From Chloroflexota bacterium (lineage in GTDB: Bacteria > Chloroflexota > Anaerolineae > Aggregatilineales > Phototrophicaceae): a stretch of DNA of 64,000 bases. Location: the NCBI GenBank assembly GCA_020161935.1, contig JAIUNI010000012.1, forward strand, positions 1 through 64,000, given 5' to 3'. Positions 36,134-42,591 of this stretch are shown here, in pieces; positions within the stretch are counted from its first letter, which is position 1, and each line of letters opens with the position of its first letter. The translations under genes were made by a program, and so were the position numbers. A model generated the notes under the pieces. The model saw only the letters and a program-made list of their open reading frames with translations, was not told the DNA's origin and made no database searches.

Positions 36134-36748
36134 ATGGCGATTTGGCACGATGATGTTGATCTAAAAGGGCGATTTCATCCACAACATCCCGATGATTTGC
36201 AAGTAGTGGTTCATGAGGGTAGTTTTCGCTTTACCGATACGAAGCCTGAGGTCATGTGGGCGCATGTTGTCGCGCGGCTAGAATGGACACATCAATCAGG
36301 TGAAAACGGCTATGCCTATCGCGCTGTCCTGCTCAATCAACCTCATCAACTAAAGACGCTCAAGCAGAATGATGAAATTCTCTTTGTTGCCAAACAATCT
36401 TACAAATTGCCGATCAGAGTGACGCACGAATACATCATGCAGCGGGCGTTTTATGATATTTCGCCTTGTAACCAGTGTGGTTTGCCAGAATTGTTTGACC
36501 CCATACCTCAATTGTGGGAAAAATCCTTTCCCGCTGCCGCGAAGGTTGATAAAGGCGAATCGTACGTTATGTTTTCCTCGTTTTGCCCCCTATGTGGTGG
36601 CAGCGGCGGTATGCTGATGGTGAAAGAGAAACGCCTATCCACCAATGGGTCAGGCGATACGAATGAGTCTCAATCCACATTACCTCTGAACCGTTCGGGT
36701 ATGAGTAAATATCTGAGTCGCCTACTTAAGCTATTCAAAATTCGCTAA
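36134..36748 (+). CDS. Hypothetical protein with two CxxC knuckles
   Basis: 204 residues, soluble, richer in AT than its neighbours. The region 20-100 has a beta pattern with MWAHVVARLEW, YRAVLLNQPHQLKTLKQNDEILFV, which recalls DUF2314-type folds (EhmWv...NdP...lklGD), though the likeness is weak. Then come CNQC (about 113-116) and CPLC (about 152-155), a probable zinc-ribbon. The gene starts 5 bases after the DtxR stop, so it may be in that operon. I do not recognise the family. Confidence 0.55.
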   Translation: MAIWHDDVDLKGRFHPQHPDDLQVVVHEGSFRFTDTKPEVMWAHVVARLEWTHQSGENGYAYRAVLLNQPHQLKTLKQNDEILFVAKQSYKLPIRVTHEYIMQRAFYDISPCNQCGLPELFDPIPQLWEKSFPAAAKVDKGESYVMFSSFCPLCGGSGGMLMVKEKRLSTNGSGDTNESQSTLPLNRSGMSKYLSRLLKLFKIR

Positions 36749-36761
36749 AGAAAATCGGCTT

Positions 36762-36925
36762 GGAGCTAGAAGCCAATCGCTAACTGCTAAAAGCTGTCTT
36801 GCATTTGCAGAAATTGAATCAAAAAGCGGCATCATCTGCCGCCTTCACCTTCGACTTTTAACCTTTAACGTTCAACCCTGTCTTTGCTGGCGACTGGCGA
36901 CTGGAAGCTGACGACTATCTTTCGA
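36762..36925 (-). repeat. Dispersed repeat, shortened inverted copy 3
   Basis: Its reverse complement matches the first block of copy 2 (46970-47029) and the last block of copy 2 (47252-47302), but the middle 220 or so bases are replaced by a short hairpin. The matching words include GGGTTGAACGTTAAAGG and CAGACAGCTTTTAGC-like strings. Orientation is opposite to the other copies. Confidence 0.75.
36819..36843 (-). terminator. Terminator-like hairpin inside the repeat
   Basis: On the minus strand GGCGGCA, loop GATGA, TGCCGC, then TTTTTGATT. A second stop for the HNH transcript. Confidence 0.6.
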
Positions 36926-36931
36926 CCGAAT

Positions 36932-36963
36932 AAAAAACAGAGACCCCTTACGGAAATCTCTGT
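36932..36963 (-). terminator. Terminator of the HNH gene
   Basis: Minus strand: ACAGAGA, 13-base loop, TCTCTGT, then TTTTTATTCG, directly after the stop codon at 36966. Confidence 0.75.
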
Positions 36964-36965
36964 CT

Positions 36966-37523
36966 TTAGTCCTTGTGTATCTCGATGTAACGCTTCCACG
37001 CATCTGGCCCCGTACCAATCGCAATCACCAAATAGCTCGTGCGCGGGGTCTTCGGCTCCCACTTCAGCTTCATGTTCAGCTCGTTCGGCAGCTTGTCACC
37101 CTTGCGGTGGTTGCAGTTGTAGCAGGCGCAGGCCGTGTTCGTCCACGTATCCTTGCCCCCACGAGACTTCGGGAAAATGTGGTCAACCGTGAAGTCGTGC
37201 TTGGAAAGCGGCTTGCCCTTCGCCAGCGAACCCGGCTGGACACCGCAGTAAATACACGTGTAATTATCACGTACCAGCACACCCTTACGGCTCCAATGCG
37301 CCTGCCTGCGCGGCACATTAATGTACGTCCGCAGCGCGATCACCGACGGCACAGGAAATTGTTCGCGGATCGTTTGGAGGAATTGACCGGATTGTTCAAT
37401 GACGACTGCCTTACCCGCCAGCAGCAAATTGATCGCACGTGGCACCGAAATCACCGCCAGCGGCTCCCAATTGCTGCCGTTGAGCAGCAAAACCCGGTTC
37501 TTTAGAGCGAAAACAGTAGACAC
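36966..37523 (-). CDS. HNH endonuclease
   Basis: 185 residues. The HNH fold spans about 90-150: CIYCG, KHDFTVDHIFPKSRGGKDTWTN and CYNCNHRKGDKLPNEL, with the two CxxC pairs holding structural zinc and VDH plus N and H making the catalytic metal site. The N-terminal 90 residues (VLLLNGSNWEPLAVISVPRAINLLLAGKAVVIEQS in parts) are typical of the stand-alone HNH family that is common in Chloroflexota, Cyanobacteria and Actinobacteria. DNA cleavage is expected; the cell role is unknown. A minus-strand TATAAT at 37590-37595 lies about 65 bases upstream. Confidence 0.9.
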   Translation of the reverse strand: MSTVFALKNRVLLLNGSNWEPLAVISVPRAINLLLAGKAVVIEQSGQFLQTIREQFPVPSVIALRTYINVPRRQAHWSRKGVLVRDNYTCIYCGVQPGSLAKGKPLSKHDFTVDHIFPKSRGGKDTWTNTACACYNCNHRKGDKLPNELNMKLKWEPKTPRTSYLVIAIGTGPDAWKRYIEIHKD

Positions 37524-38048
37524 AAATCCACCTCAACAAGACTCTTTTGCGATGGGCATTGCCTTTGCGTTAATTTTCACACGATGTAGATTATAGCGCA
37601 ACTTGATTAAGAAGGGGTTATTAATCCGACCATATGTTTTAAAGGAAATACCCGATAGATCGATCACGTATCAGGTAAACCCAATAAGCTCACCGGCTTA
37701 ATTATTGTTGAAGGAAGGGAAGCCGAGCCAACACCCATATTGCGCGCAGGCTTCCCCACCGGCCCTCATATCAGTGGCGCGTTTAAACCACTGGTCAAAA
37801 TTGCAAAACATATTACTAACCCGAATTATACACAGAATGCGGATTCCGATAAAACTCACCCAATTTGTCGTTTGTAACTCGTATCGTTGCTGTTTGTTTA
37901 AAGTGCTGACTGACCACGTTCCAACGGGGCAGTCATAAAAGCGTCTCACCACCAATGTTCCAGCCCGCTCGCGCTTGCACGCCCGAACCGTTCACTGGTG
38001 ATGGCTTGTAAACGGTGGCGACCGTGGCAGCCGCCACCGATTAAGAGG
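37524..38048. other. Gene-free stretch of about 525 bases
   Basis: No convincing coding frame; the short open frames lack ribosome-binding sites. It holds the HNH upstream region (TATAAT on the minus strand at 37590-37595) and, at 38014-38038, a GGTGGCG/CGCCACC hairpin next to the stop of the small gene at 38049, a weak terminator for that gene. Confidence 0.6.
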
Positions 38049-38303
38049 CTATTTCACCAGTCGCAGAACCGGTTCTTGCCGTGCCGTCCGTGCGCTGCGG
38101 CTTTCAATCTCAGTGATAGTTTCTTGTGCGGTGAACACCAGTTCCCGCAGCCAACCTAACAATTCCCGCTTGTCCAACGCAGTCAATTCTTGGAGCTGAT
38201 CTTCGCTGGCGGCATCATGGAGGTCATCAAAGACCTCGTAGACAGCAGCCAACCCTGCATCGGTGAGGAGAAAATCACGGTTTGAGTAGTGTGCTTGTAA
38301 CAT
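38049..38303 (-). CDS. Small hypothetical protein
   Basis: 84 residues, acidic and helical (DAGLAAVYEVFDDLHDAASEDQLQELTALDKRELLGWLRELVFTAQETITEIES in parts), with a basic tail (SARTARQEPVLRLVK). No membrane helix or known motif. The ATG has AGGTAAAAA upstream. It lies downstream of the terminator at 38342-38384, so it needs its own promoter. I do not recognise it. Confidence 0.5.
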   Translation of the reverse strand: MLQAHYSNRDFLLTDAGLAAVYEVFDDLHDAASEDQLQELTALDKRELLGWLRELVFTAQETITEIESRSARTARQEPVLRLVK

Positions 38304-38341
38304 TTTTTACCTCGTGCCGGTTGTGACTTTCAAGCTGACAA

Positions 38342-38384
38342 ATAAAAAGGGCGTGGACTAGATTTTTCCAGTCTCACGCCCTCG
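38342..38384 (-). terminator. Strong terminator of the small HTH unit
   Basis: Minus strand: AGGGCGTG-AGACTGG stem, AAAAAT-containing loop, CTAGTC-CACGCCCT, then TTTTATTTG. Confidence 0.85.
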
Positions 38385-38411
38385 TTAGGGAACCACTAAG
38401 TGGCGGATTCA

Positions 38412-38594
38412 TCATCTTTTACGACGATGATACCTTTCGTGAGACTGACGGCTGGGGTCGCTACCGAACAGATTCGGCGCATAGACATGACCAGCGGCGG
38501 CAGGCGCGTCGAATAACACTGTATTCAACGACAGAATCAGCCCACCTTGACGCGGTATGCTATTAAGCCAAAGTTCGGTAAGACGCGAAGACAT
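38412..38594 (-). CDS. Tiny hypothetical protein
   Basis: 60 residues, starting 2 bases after the stop of the HTH gene, so surely cotranscribed if real. Composition: a hydrophobic middle (GGLILSLNTVLFDAPAAAG) and a basic end (SHERYHRRKR). No known family. Confidence 0.4.
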   Translation of the reverse strand: MSSRLTELWLNSIPRQGGLILSLNTVLFDAPAAAGHVYAPNLFGSDPSRQSHERYHRRKR

Positions 38595-38596
38595 TG

Positions 38597-38809
38597 TTAG
38601 GCACCTCGCTCAACGACGGTATTATCCAGCATCATCTGGATACTTTCGCCGGTAATAAAGACCCGGCGCATTCCGTCCGGTTTACTCACTTTGAGGTGTC
38701 CCTTGCGAATCAGGCGCTTTAGCGTACTCAGGCTCACGCCGAGGGCTTCTGCTGCTTCTTGTCTTGAATAGACTGATCCGTTTTCAATACGCGGTTTAAG
38801 CATAACCAT
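38597..38809 (-). CDS. Excisionase-type helix-turn-helix protein
   Basis: 70 residues. SRQEAAEALGVSLSTLKRLI is the MerR/Xis-like HTH and RVFITGESIQMML is the wing typical of the excisionase family DNA-binding proteins. ATG 38809 is chosen by AAAGGAG eight bases upstream; a longer frame to 38866 overlaps that site. No integrase is near, so it is more likely a small regulator of its own unit than a phage excisionase. Confidence 0.8.
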   Translation of the reverse strand: MVMLKPRIENGSVYSRQEAAEALGVSLSTLKRLIRKGHLKVSKPDGMRRVFITGESIQMMLDNTVVERGA

Positions 38810-38910
38810 GCACACCTCTCCTTTCACAACATCGTTGACAATAACATAGTTTTCAATGGTCGTCAAGAGATTGTAAGGCTAATTTTTGATTGTCTATAGA
38901 TTTTAACAGG

Positions 38911-38956
38911 TCATCAGGGTCAATGTTCTGATGTGTTGACCCTGTAAACCTGATGA
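38911..38956. promoter_or_regulatory. Nested inverted repeat, candidate operator
   Basis: CAGGGTCAA (38915-38923) and TTGACCCTG (38936-38944) are perfect inverted arms; TCATCAGG and CCTGATGA make a second, outer pair with a TAAA insert. It lies about 100 bases upstream of the HTH gene and 120 upstream of the membrane gene at 39074. Confidence 0.55.
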
Positions 38957-39073
38957 ACATCACGTCGAATAAGGGTGGCTTTTCACTACGGTACTCATTC
39001 CCTTTGGCCTATTCTAAAAGGGGTTTAATCCAACTTCTAACGATTTATCATTACTCTCATTGAAGGGACACGC

Positions 39074-39475
39074 ATGAAAACACTCTTGTGGGCCATCATC
39101 GCGGCACTGCTTGGAATTCACGGACTCATTCACCTCATGGGCTTTTTCGCCTATTGGCCGCTGTTGACCCTCACCGACTTACCCTACAAAACAGCCTTAC
39201 TCGGTGGAGCGCTGGATCTGGGCGCGGTTGGAATGCGTGTTTATAGCGTCCTATGGTTAGCGGCTGCGCTGGGTTTTATTTCGACGAGTTTAGCGCTGGT
39301 CGTGGGGTGGAAGCGTTGGCAGCCAGTCCTACTGGTCAGCGTTTTGATCTCAGCCGCCGTAACCATTCTAGATTGGTCAACCGCTTTCCGCGGTACGTTT
39401 ATTGATCTTGCGCTTCTGTTGATACTGGTTTACTTCAGTCAAAATTCGCGATTGTTGATACTGCGAGGCAGGTAA
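39074..39475 (+). CDS. Small four-helix membrane protein
   Basis: 133 residues with four hydrophobic segments; LLGIHGLIHLMGFFAYW has a His pair in the first helix and ILDWSTAFRGTFIDLALLL closes the third loop. A family of this kind is often encoded beside DUF6544 genes, as here (the next ATG is 3 bases after its stop). The function is unknown. Confidence 0.72.
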   Translation: MKTLLWAIIAALLGIHGLIHLMGFFAYWPLLTLTDLPYKTALLGGALDLGAVGMRVYSVLWLAAALGFISTSLALVVGWKRWQPVLLVSVLISAAVTILDWSTAFRGTFIDLALLLILVYFSQNSRLLILRGR

Positions 39476-39477
39476 CG

Positions 39478-40224
39478 ATGTTCGCCACCCAACCATTTCC
39501 CATTTTCTCTCCCCACAGCCCGTCCTTTCAAACAGCGCCGCTCCCTACGGACTTACCTAAACCGGTTGCTGAGTTTTTCGCCTTAACACTTGGCAAACAG
39601 ATGCCAGTCATTCACAGTGCCATATTGAGCGGTCGTGGCTCAATCCGCTTCAAAGGGGTGACTTTTAGCGCACGCTGGCGGTTCATCCATCAGGCGGGTT
39701 GCGCCTATCGCCACTACATTGAAGCGACTGTACTGGGTCACCCTCTGCTCAAGGTTAACGAGTATTATTTGGATGGTCACTCGCGGCTTGAACTCCCATT
39801 TGGTGTGGTCGAAGATCAGCCTAAGGTGGATATGGCTGCGAACCTCAGTATGTGGTCAGAAAGTGTTTGGCTGCCGTCCATCCTGTTGACCGATCCTCGC
39901 GTTCGCTGGGAAGCCATCGACGACGAACACGCGCGGCTCACCATCCCGTTCCAAAATACAACAGACACAGTTGTGGCTACCTTCGACCCGCAAACCCACA
40001 TGCTCCGCCATTTTGAATCGATGCGTTACCGTGAAGCTGACAGTACCGAGAAGGTCGGTTGGCGGAACGAGATGCTCGAATGGCAGTTCTTTCAGGGGAT
40101 TCGTATCCCATGTCGTGCTGCCGTGCAGTGGCTCGATGAATCCTCGCCGTGGTTTACCCTCACGGTTGATGAGGTGGTCTATAACGTGGATGTCGAGTCA
40201 TATATTCGCTCAAAAGAAGTGTAA
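39478..40224 (+). CDS. DUF6544-like protein
   Basis: 248 residues. Pattern of the DUF6544 family: LSGRGSIRFKGVTFSARW early, then YIEATVLGHPLLKVNEYYLDGHSRLELPFG, WLPSILLTDPRVRWEAIDDEHARL, FQNTTDTVVATFDPQTHML, RYRE, and W(H)-type ends. Not enzymatic by any visible motif. The proteins usually sit beside small membrane proteins, as in this two-gene unit, and their role is not known. Confidence 0.8.
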   Translation: MFATQPFPIFSPHSPSFQTAPLPTDLPKPVAEFFALTLGKQMPVIHSAILSGRGSIRFKGVTFSARWRFIHQAGCAYRHYIEATVLGHPLLKVNEYYLDGHSRLELPFGVVEDQPKVDMAANLSMWSESVWLPSILLTDPRVRWEAIDDEHARLTIPFQNTTDTVVATFDPQTHMLRHFESMRYREADSTEKVGWRNEMLEWQFFQGIRIPCRAAVQWLDESSPWFTLTVDEVVYNVDVESYIRSKEV

Positions 40225-40252
40225 GGCCAATCTTGGCTGTTGACCTCCGGCC

Positions 40253-40282
40253 TTGACACTCGCCATCGAATACGTGCATAAT
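40253..40282 (+). promoter_or_regulatory. Promoter of the pheST operon
   Basis: A perfect -35 TTGACA (40253-40258), an 18-base spacer, and CATAAT (40277-40282). Predicted transcription start near 40289, just upstream of the T-box. Confidence 0.75.
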
Positions 40283-40288
40283 CACATC

Positions 40289-40613
40289 CGAAAGGCTGTG
40301 ACGGAGAACATGCGCGAACCCAGCGCCAACAGGGAGTTGAGGCTGTAAATTGAGAGCCTTAACAGGTGGCAGTCGCGGAATTCCCTCCTGAGCCGAGTGG
40401 TGAACGGGCAGAAGTAAGTTGAAAGTGATAAGTTTCAAGTTTAAACAGGCTTGCGGCTTACTACTCAAAACTTATAACGCTCAACTAGTCATTTCCGCGT
40501 ATCCGGCGTAACAGGACACAAGAGCGGGCTGTCATTGGCAGCCAATCAGGGTGGTACCGCGGGAGAATTCAAACGCTCTCGTCCCTAAGCACATAGGGGC
40601 GAGGGCGTTTTTG
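40289..40613 (+). ncRNA. T-box leader (tRNA-Phe-sensing) of pheST
   Basis: The universal T-box sequence GGGTGGTACCGCG is at 40549-40561, just before the terminator. The upstream part (40310-40410) folds as Stem I, with a TTC at 40381-40383 (GCGGAATTCCCTCC) as the candidate phenylalanine specifier. It should allow antitermination when uncharged tRNA-Phe binds. Between Stem I and the antiterminator is a long hairpin (about 40414-40488: AGTTGA..GTGATAAG against CTTATAACGCTCAACT) that looks like an enlarged Stem III. Confidence 0.9.
40574..40613 (+). terminator. T-box terminator hairpin
   Basis: CGCTCTCGTCCCT (40574-40586), 8-base loop, AGGGGCGAGGGCG (40595-40607), then TTTTTG. It competes with the antiterminator that uses the GGTACCGCGGG segment. 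Confidence 0.88.
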
Positions 40614-40618
40614 TTTAT

Positions 40619-41085
40619 AGTCCACAGTCATCAGTCAACAGTGGACAGTCAAATTCGGTTCTGCAAAGGCGAGACTATGGGCGATTACCGAAAACTTGCT
40701 GTGTGGGAAAAGTCTCATCAGTTCGCGTTAAGCGTCTACCGCGTAACTAATGCTTTCCCCAAAGATGAACTTTATGGCTTAACGAGTCAAGTGAGGCGAT
40801 CTTCAGTATTTATTGCGTCCAATATTGTAGAAGGGTCAGGACGCGGAGGTGATGCTGAACTTATTCGCTTTCTACGAATAGCTGCTGGTTCAGCTCATGA
40901 AGCTGAATATCAACTATTACTCGCGCACGATTTAGGATTTCTATCAACGGAAATCCATAAGCAACTAGAAAAGGATGCGACCGAAATCAAACGTATGTTA
41001 TCAGGACTTATCCAAACTCTCGAAGCCCGTCGAAAATCATAAGAATTGATTTCGACTGTTACCTGTCGACTTTAGACTGGAGACT
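40619..41085. mobile_element. Putative cassette carrying a four-helix-bundle gene, bounded by AGTC-type inverted repeats
   Basis: A 32-base left end (40619-40650, AGTCCACAGTC... with a nested GTCCAC/GTGGAC palindrome) and a 32-base right end (41054-41085) match in inverted orientation at 24 of 32 positions by hand alignment. Both are made of AGTC/CAGTC words, as in the tandem array at 13.2 kb. The element lies between the T-box terminator and pheS. No clear target duplication. The mobile nature is inferred. Confidence 0.5.
40677..41042 (+). CDS. Four-helix-bundle protein of the 23S rRNA intervening-sequence family
   Basis: 121 residues. The family signature is plain: LAVWEKSHQFALSVYRVTNAFP, DELYGLTSQVRRSSVFIASNIVEGSGR, ELIRFLRIAAGSAHEAEYQLLLAHDLGFL. 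It is an all-helical bundle that probably forms a pentamer as in the related bIVP/Avd proteins and binds nucleic acid; no enzymatic motif. It is AT-richer than pheS. The ATG at 40677 follows GGCGAG. It is placed in the T-box-controlled transcript, so phenylalanine limitation should raise it together with pheS. Confidence 0.9.
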   Translation: MGDYRKLAVWEKSHQFALSVYRVTNAFPKDELYGLTSQVRRSSVFIASNIVEGSGRGGDAELIRFLRIAAGSAHEAEYQLLLAHDLGFLSTEIHKQLEKDATEIKRMLSGLIQTLEARRKS

Positions 41086-41089
41086 AAAT

Positions 41090-42124
41090 ATGCTGGAACA
41101 ACTCGAAACACTCTATAAAGAAGCAGAAGCGGCTATTCAGGGTATTACGACTGCTGAGGCGCTGCAAGAATGGGAAAGCAAATATATCGGCAAGAAGGGT
41201 TCGATTACCCTCATGCTCCGCAGCACCGGACAGCTCCCGAAAGAAGAACGCGCCGCCTTCGGGCAGCGAGCGAACGCCATCAAAGACCTGCTGGCCTCAG
41301 CCTTTACCGAGCGTGAAGAACTCGTGCAGCAGCAGGCGCTGGCGCAAGACCTTGAAGAAGGCCAACTCGATGTGACGCTGCCCGGTCGCCCGCAGCCGAG
41401 CGGTGGCTTGCACCCCAGCACCCAGACTTTCCGCGAACTCTACCGCATCTGGGGTGATATGGGCTTCTTGGTCTATCGCAGTCGCGATGTGGAAACCGAC
41501 GAGATGAACTTCTCGCTGCTCAATATTCCTGAGCATCATCCGGCGCGGGATATGCAGGACACGTTCTATACCACCGAGCCGAATGTCATCCTGCGGACGC
41601 ATACCTCACCGGGGCAAATTCGCTCGATGCGTGAACTCGGTAAGAACGGTACGCAGCCGATCCGCGTCATCCTGCCGGGGATGTGCTACCGCAACGAACA
41701 GGTAACCGCCCGCAGCGAAATGCAGTTCCACCAGTTGGAAGGCGTGGTCGTCGGCAAGAATATTCGCATGAGCGACCTCAAAGGCACCGTGACCGAGTTC
41801 GCCCGCCGCATGTTCGGCAAGAATGCGCGGATGCGTTTCCGCGCCTCGTACTTCCCGTTCACGGAGCCGAGCATGGAAATTGACGTGGAATGCTTCCTGT
41901 GTGGTGGAGAAGGCTGCAAGATGTGCAAGTACAGCGGTTGGTTGGAAATCGCTGGCTCCGGCATGATGCATCCAGTCGTCCTGCGGAACGGTGGCTACGA
42001 CCCGACGGTGTGGAGTGGTTTCGCTTTCGGCATGGGGCCGGAACGTATGACCATCTTGAAGCATGGTATTCGTGACATCCGTTACTTCTGGGGTAACGAC
42101 CTGCGCTTCTTGGAGCAGTTCTAA
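41090..42124 (+). CDS. pheS: Phenylalanine--tRNA ligase alpha subunit
   Basis: 344 residues. N-terminal coiled coil (1-85), then the class II core: motif 2 RTHTSPGQIRSM...RVILPGMCYRNEQVTARSEMQFHQLEGVVVG, the FTEPSMEID strand, and motif 3 GFAFGMGPERMTILKHGI. The insert CFLCGGEGCKMCKYSGW holds a zinc-like CxxC...CxxC, as in Bacillus-type PheS. It charges tRNA-Phe as an alpha2-beta2 enzyme with PheT. Its Shine-Dalgarno GGAG (41079-41082) lies inside the right inverted repeat of the preceding cassette. Confidence 0.97.
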   Translation: MLEQLETLYKEAEAAIQGITTAEALQEWESKYIGKKGSITLMLRSTGQLPKEERAAFGQRANAIKDLLASAFTEREELVQQQALAQDLEEGQLDVTLPGRPQPSGGLHPSTQTFRELYRIWGDMGFLVYRSRDVETDEMNFSLLNIPEHHPARDMQDTFYTTEPNVILRTHTSPGQIRSMRELGKNGTQPIRVILPGMCYRNEQVTARSEMQFHQLEGVVVGKNIRMSDLKGTVTEFARRMFGKNARMRFRASYFPFTEPSMEIDVECFLCGGEGCKMCKYSGWLEIAGSGMMHPVVLRNGGYDPTVWSGFAFGMGPERMTILKHGIRDIRYFWGNDLRFLEQF

Positions 42125-42130
42125 CGATGT

Positions 42131-42575
42131 GCCCTCACCCCCCAGCCCCCTCTCCCTCAGGGCGAGGGGGAGAAGATACTGTGGAAGCTAACGTGCATGA
42201 GCAACAATCAGATGCTGTATATCGTGAGATGGCAACAAAAGTGATGGTGCAAATAGCGCGTGAACTGCGTGACAGGCAAACTGATGCAGAAATGATGCTA
42301 TGGGCTATCTTGCGTGGACGGAAGTTAAATGACATGAAGTTTCGCAGGCAGCATCCCATAGCCGGATCAGCATATGTTGTGGATTTCTTATGTTATGAAC
42401 ACAAGTTGAAGCTGATGCTATTCGTCAACAAAATCTTGAAGCACTAGGTTATAGAGTATTGCGTTATACAAATCAAGCAATCACTAGCAACCTAGAAGCT
42501 GTACTCATTTCTATTATAAAAGGTTCCGCCCTAAACTCCCCTCGCCCTGAGGGAGAGGGGTAGGGGGTGAGGGCA
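42131..42575. mobile_element. Putative cassette with a decayed DUF559 gene between REP-like inverted repeats
   Basis: The left end 42131-42172 (GCCCTCACCCCCCAGCCCC...) and the reverse complement of the right end 42537-42575 (GCCCTCACCCCCTACCCCTC...) are near-identical over about 40 bases, differing by single-base indels in C or G runs and one or two substitutions. Each end can itself fold (CTCTCCCT-CA-GGGCGAGGGGGAG). It begins 6 bases after the pheS stop and ends 16 bases before the pheT ATG. No clear target duplication. Confidence 0.6.
42229..42564 (+). pseudogene. Broken DUF559 (Vsr/endonuclease-like) gene
   Basis: Frame 1 encodes MATKVMVQIARELRDRQTDAEMMLWAILRGRKLNDMKFRRQHPIAGSAYVVDFLCYEHKL (in pieces), the N-terminal part of DUF559, a restriction-endonuclease-like fold. 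Near 42405 the frame shifts: the expected IELDGxxH core is missing, and EADAIRQQNLEALGYRVLRYTNQA continues in another frame. A second shift near 42478 is needed to reach ITSNLEAVLISII. So at least two frameshifts plus loss of the catalytic core. It was probably inactive long ago. The AT-rich codon use differs from pheS and pheT. Confidence 0.85.
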
Positions 42576-42591
42576 AGAAGGGAGACTATAA

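Noticed and set aside
37698..37955. Short open frames on both strands between the HNH gene and the small gene at 38049
   Set aside because: They overlap each other, lack ribosome-binding sites and show no family likeness.
38597..38809. Phage excisionase marking an integrated element
   Set aside because: No integrase, attachment repeats or phage genes lie within reach; stand-alone genes of this family are common.
42120..42590. Target-site duplication around the DUF559 cassette
   Set aside because: The flanks (CGATGT on the left, AAGAAG on the right) do not match, so a duplication cannot be claimed; the same is true of the four-helix-bundle cassette.
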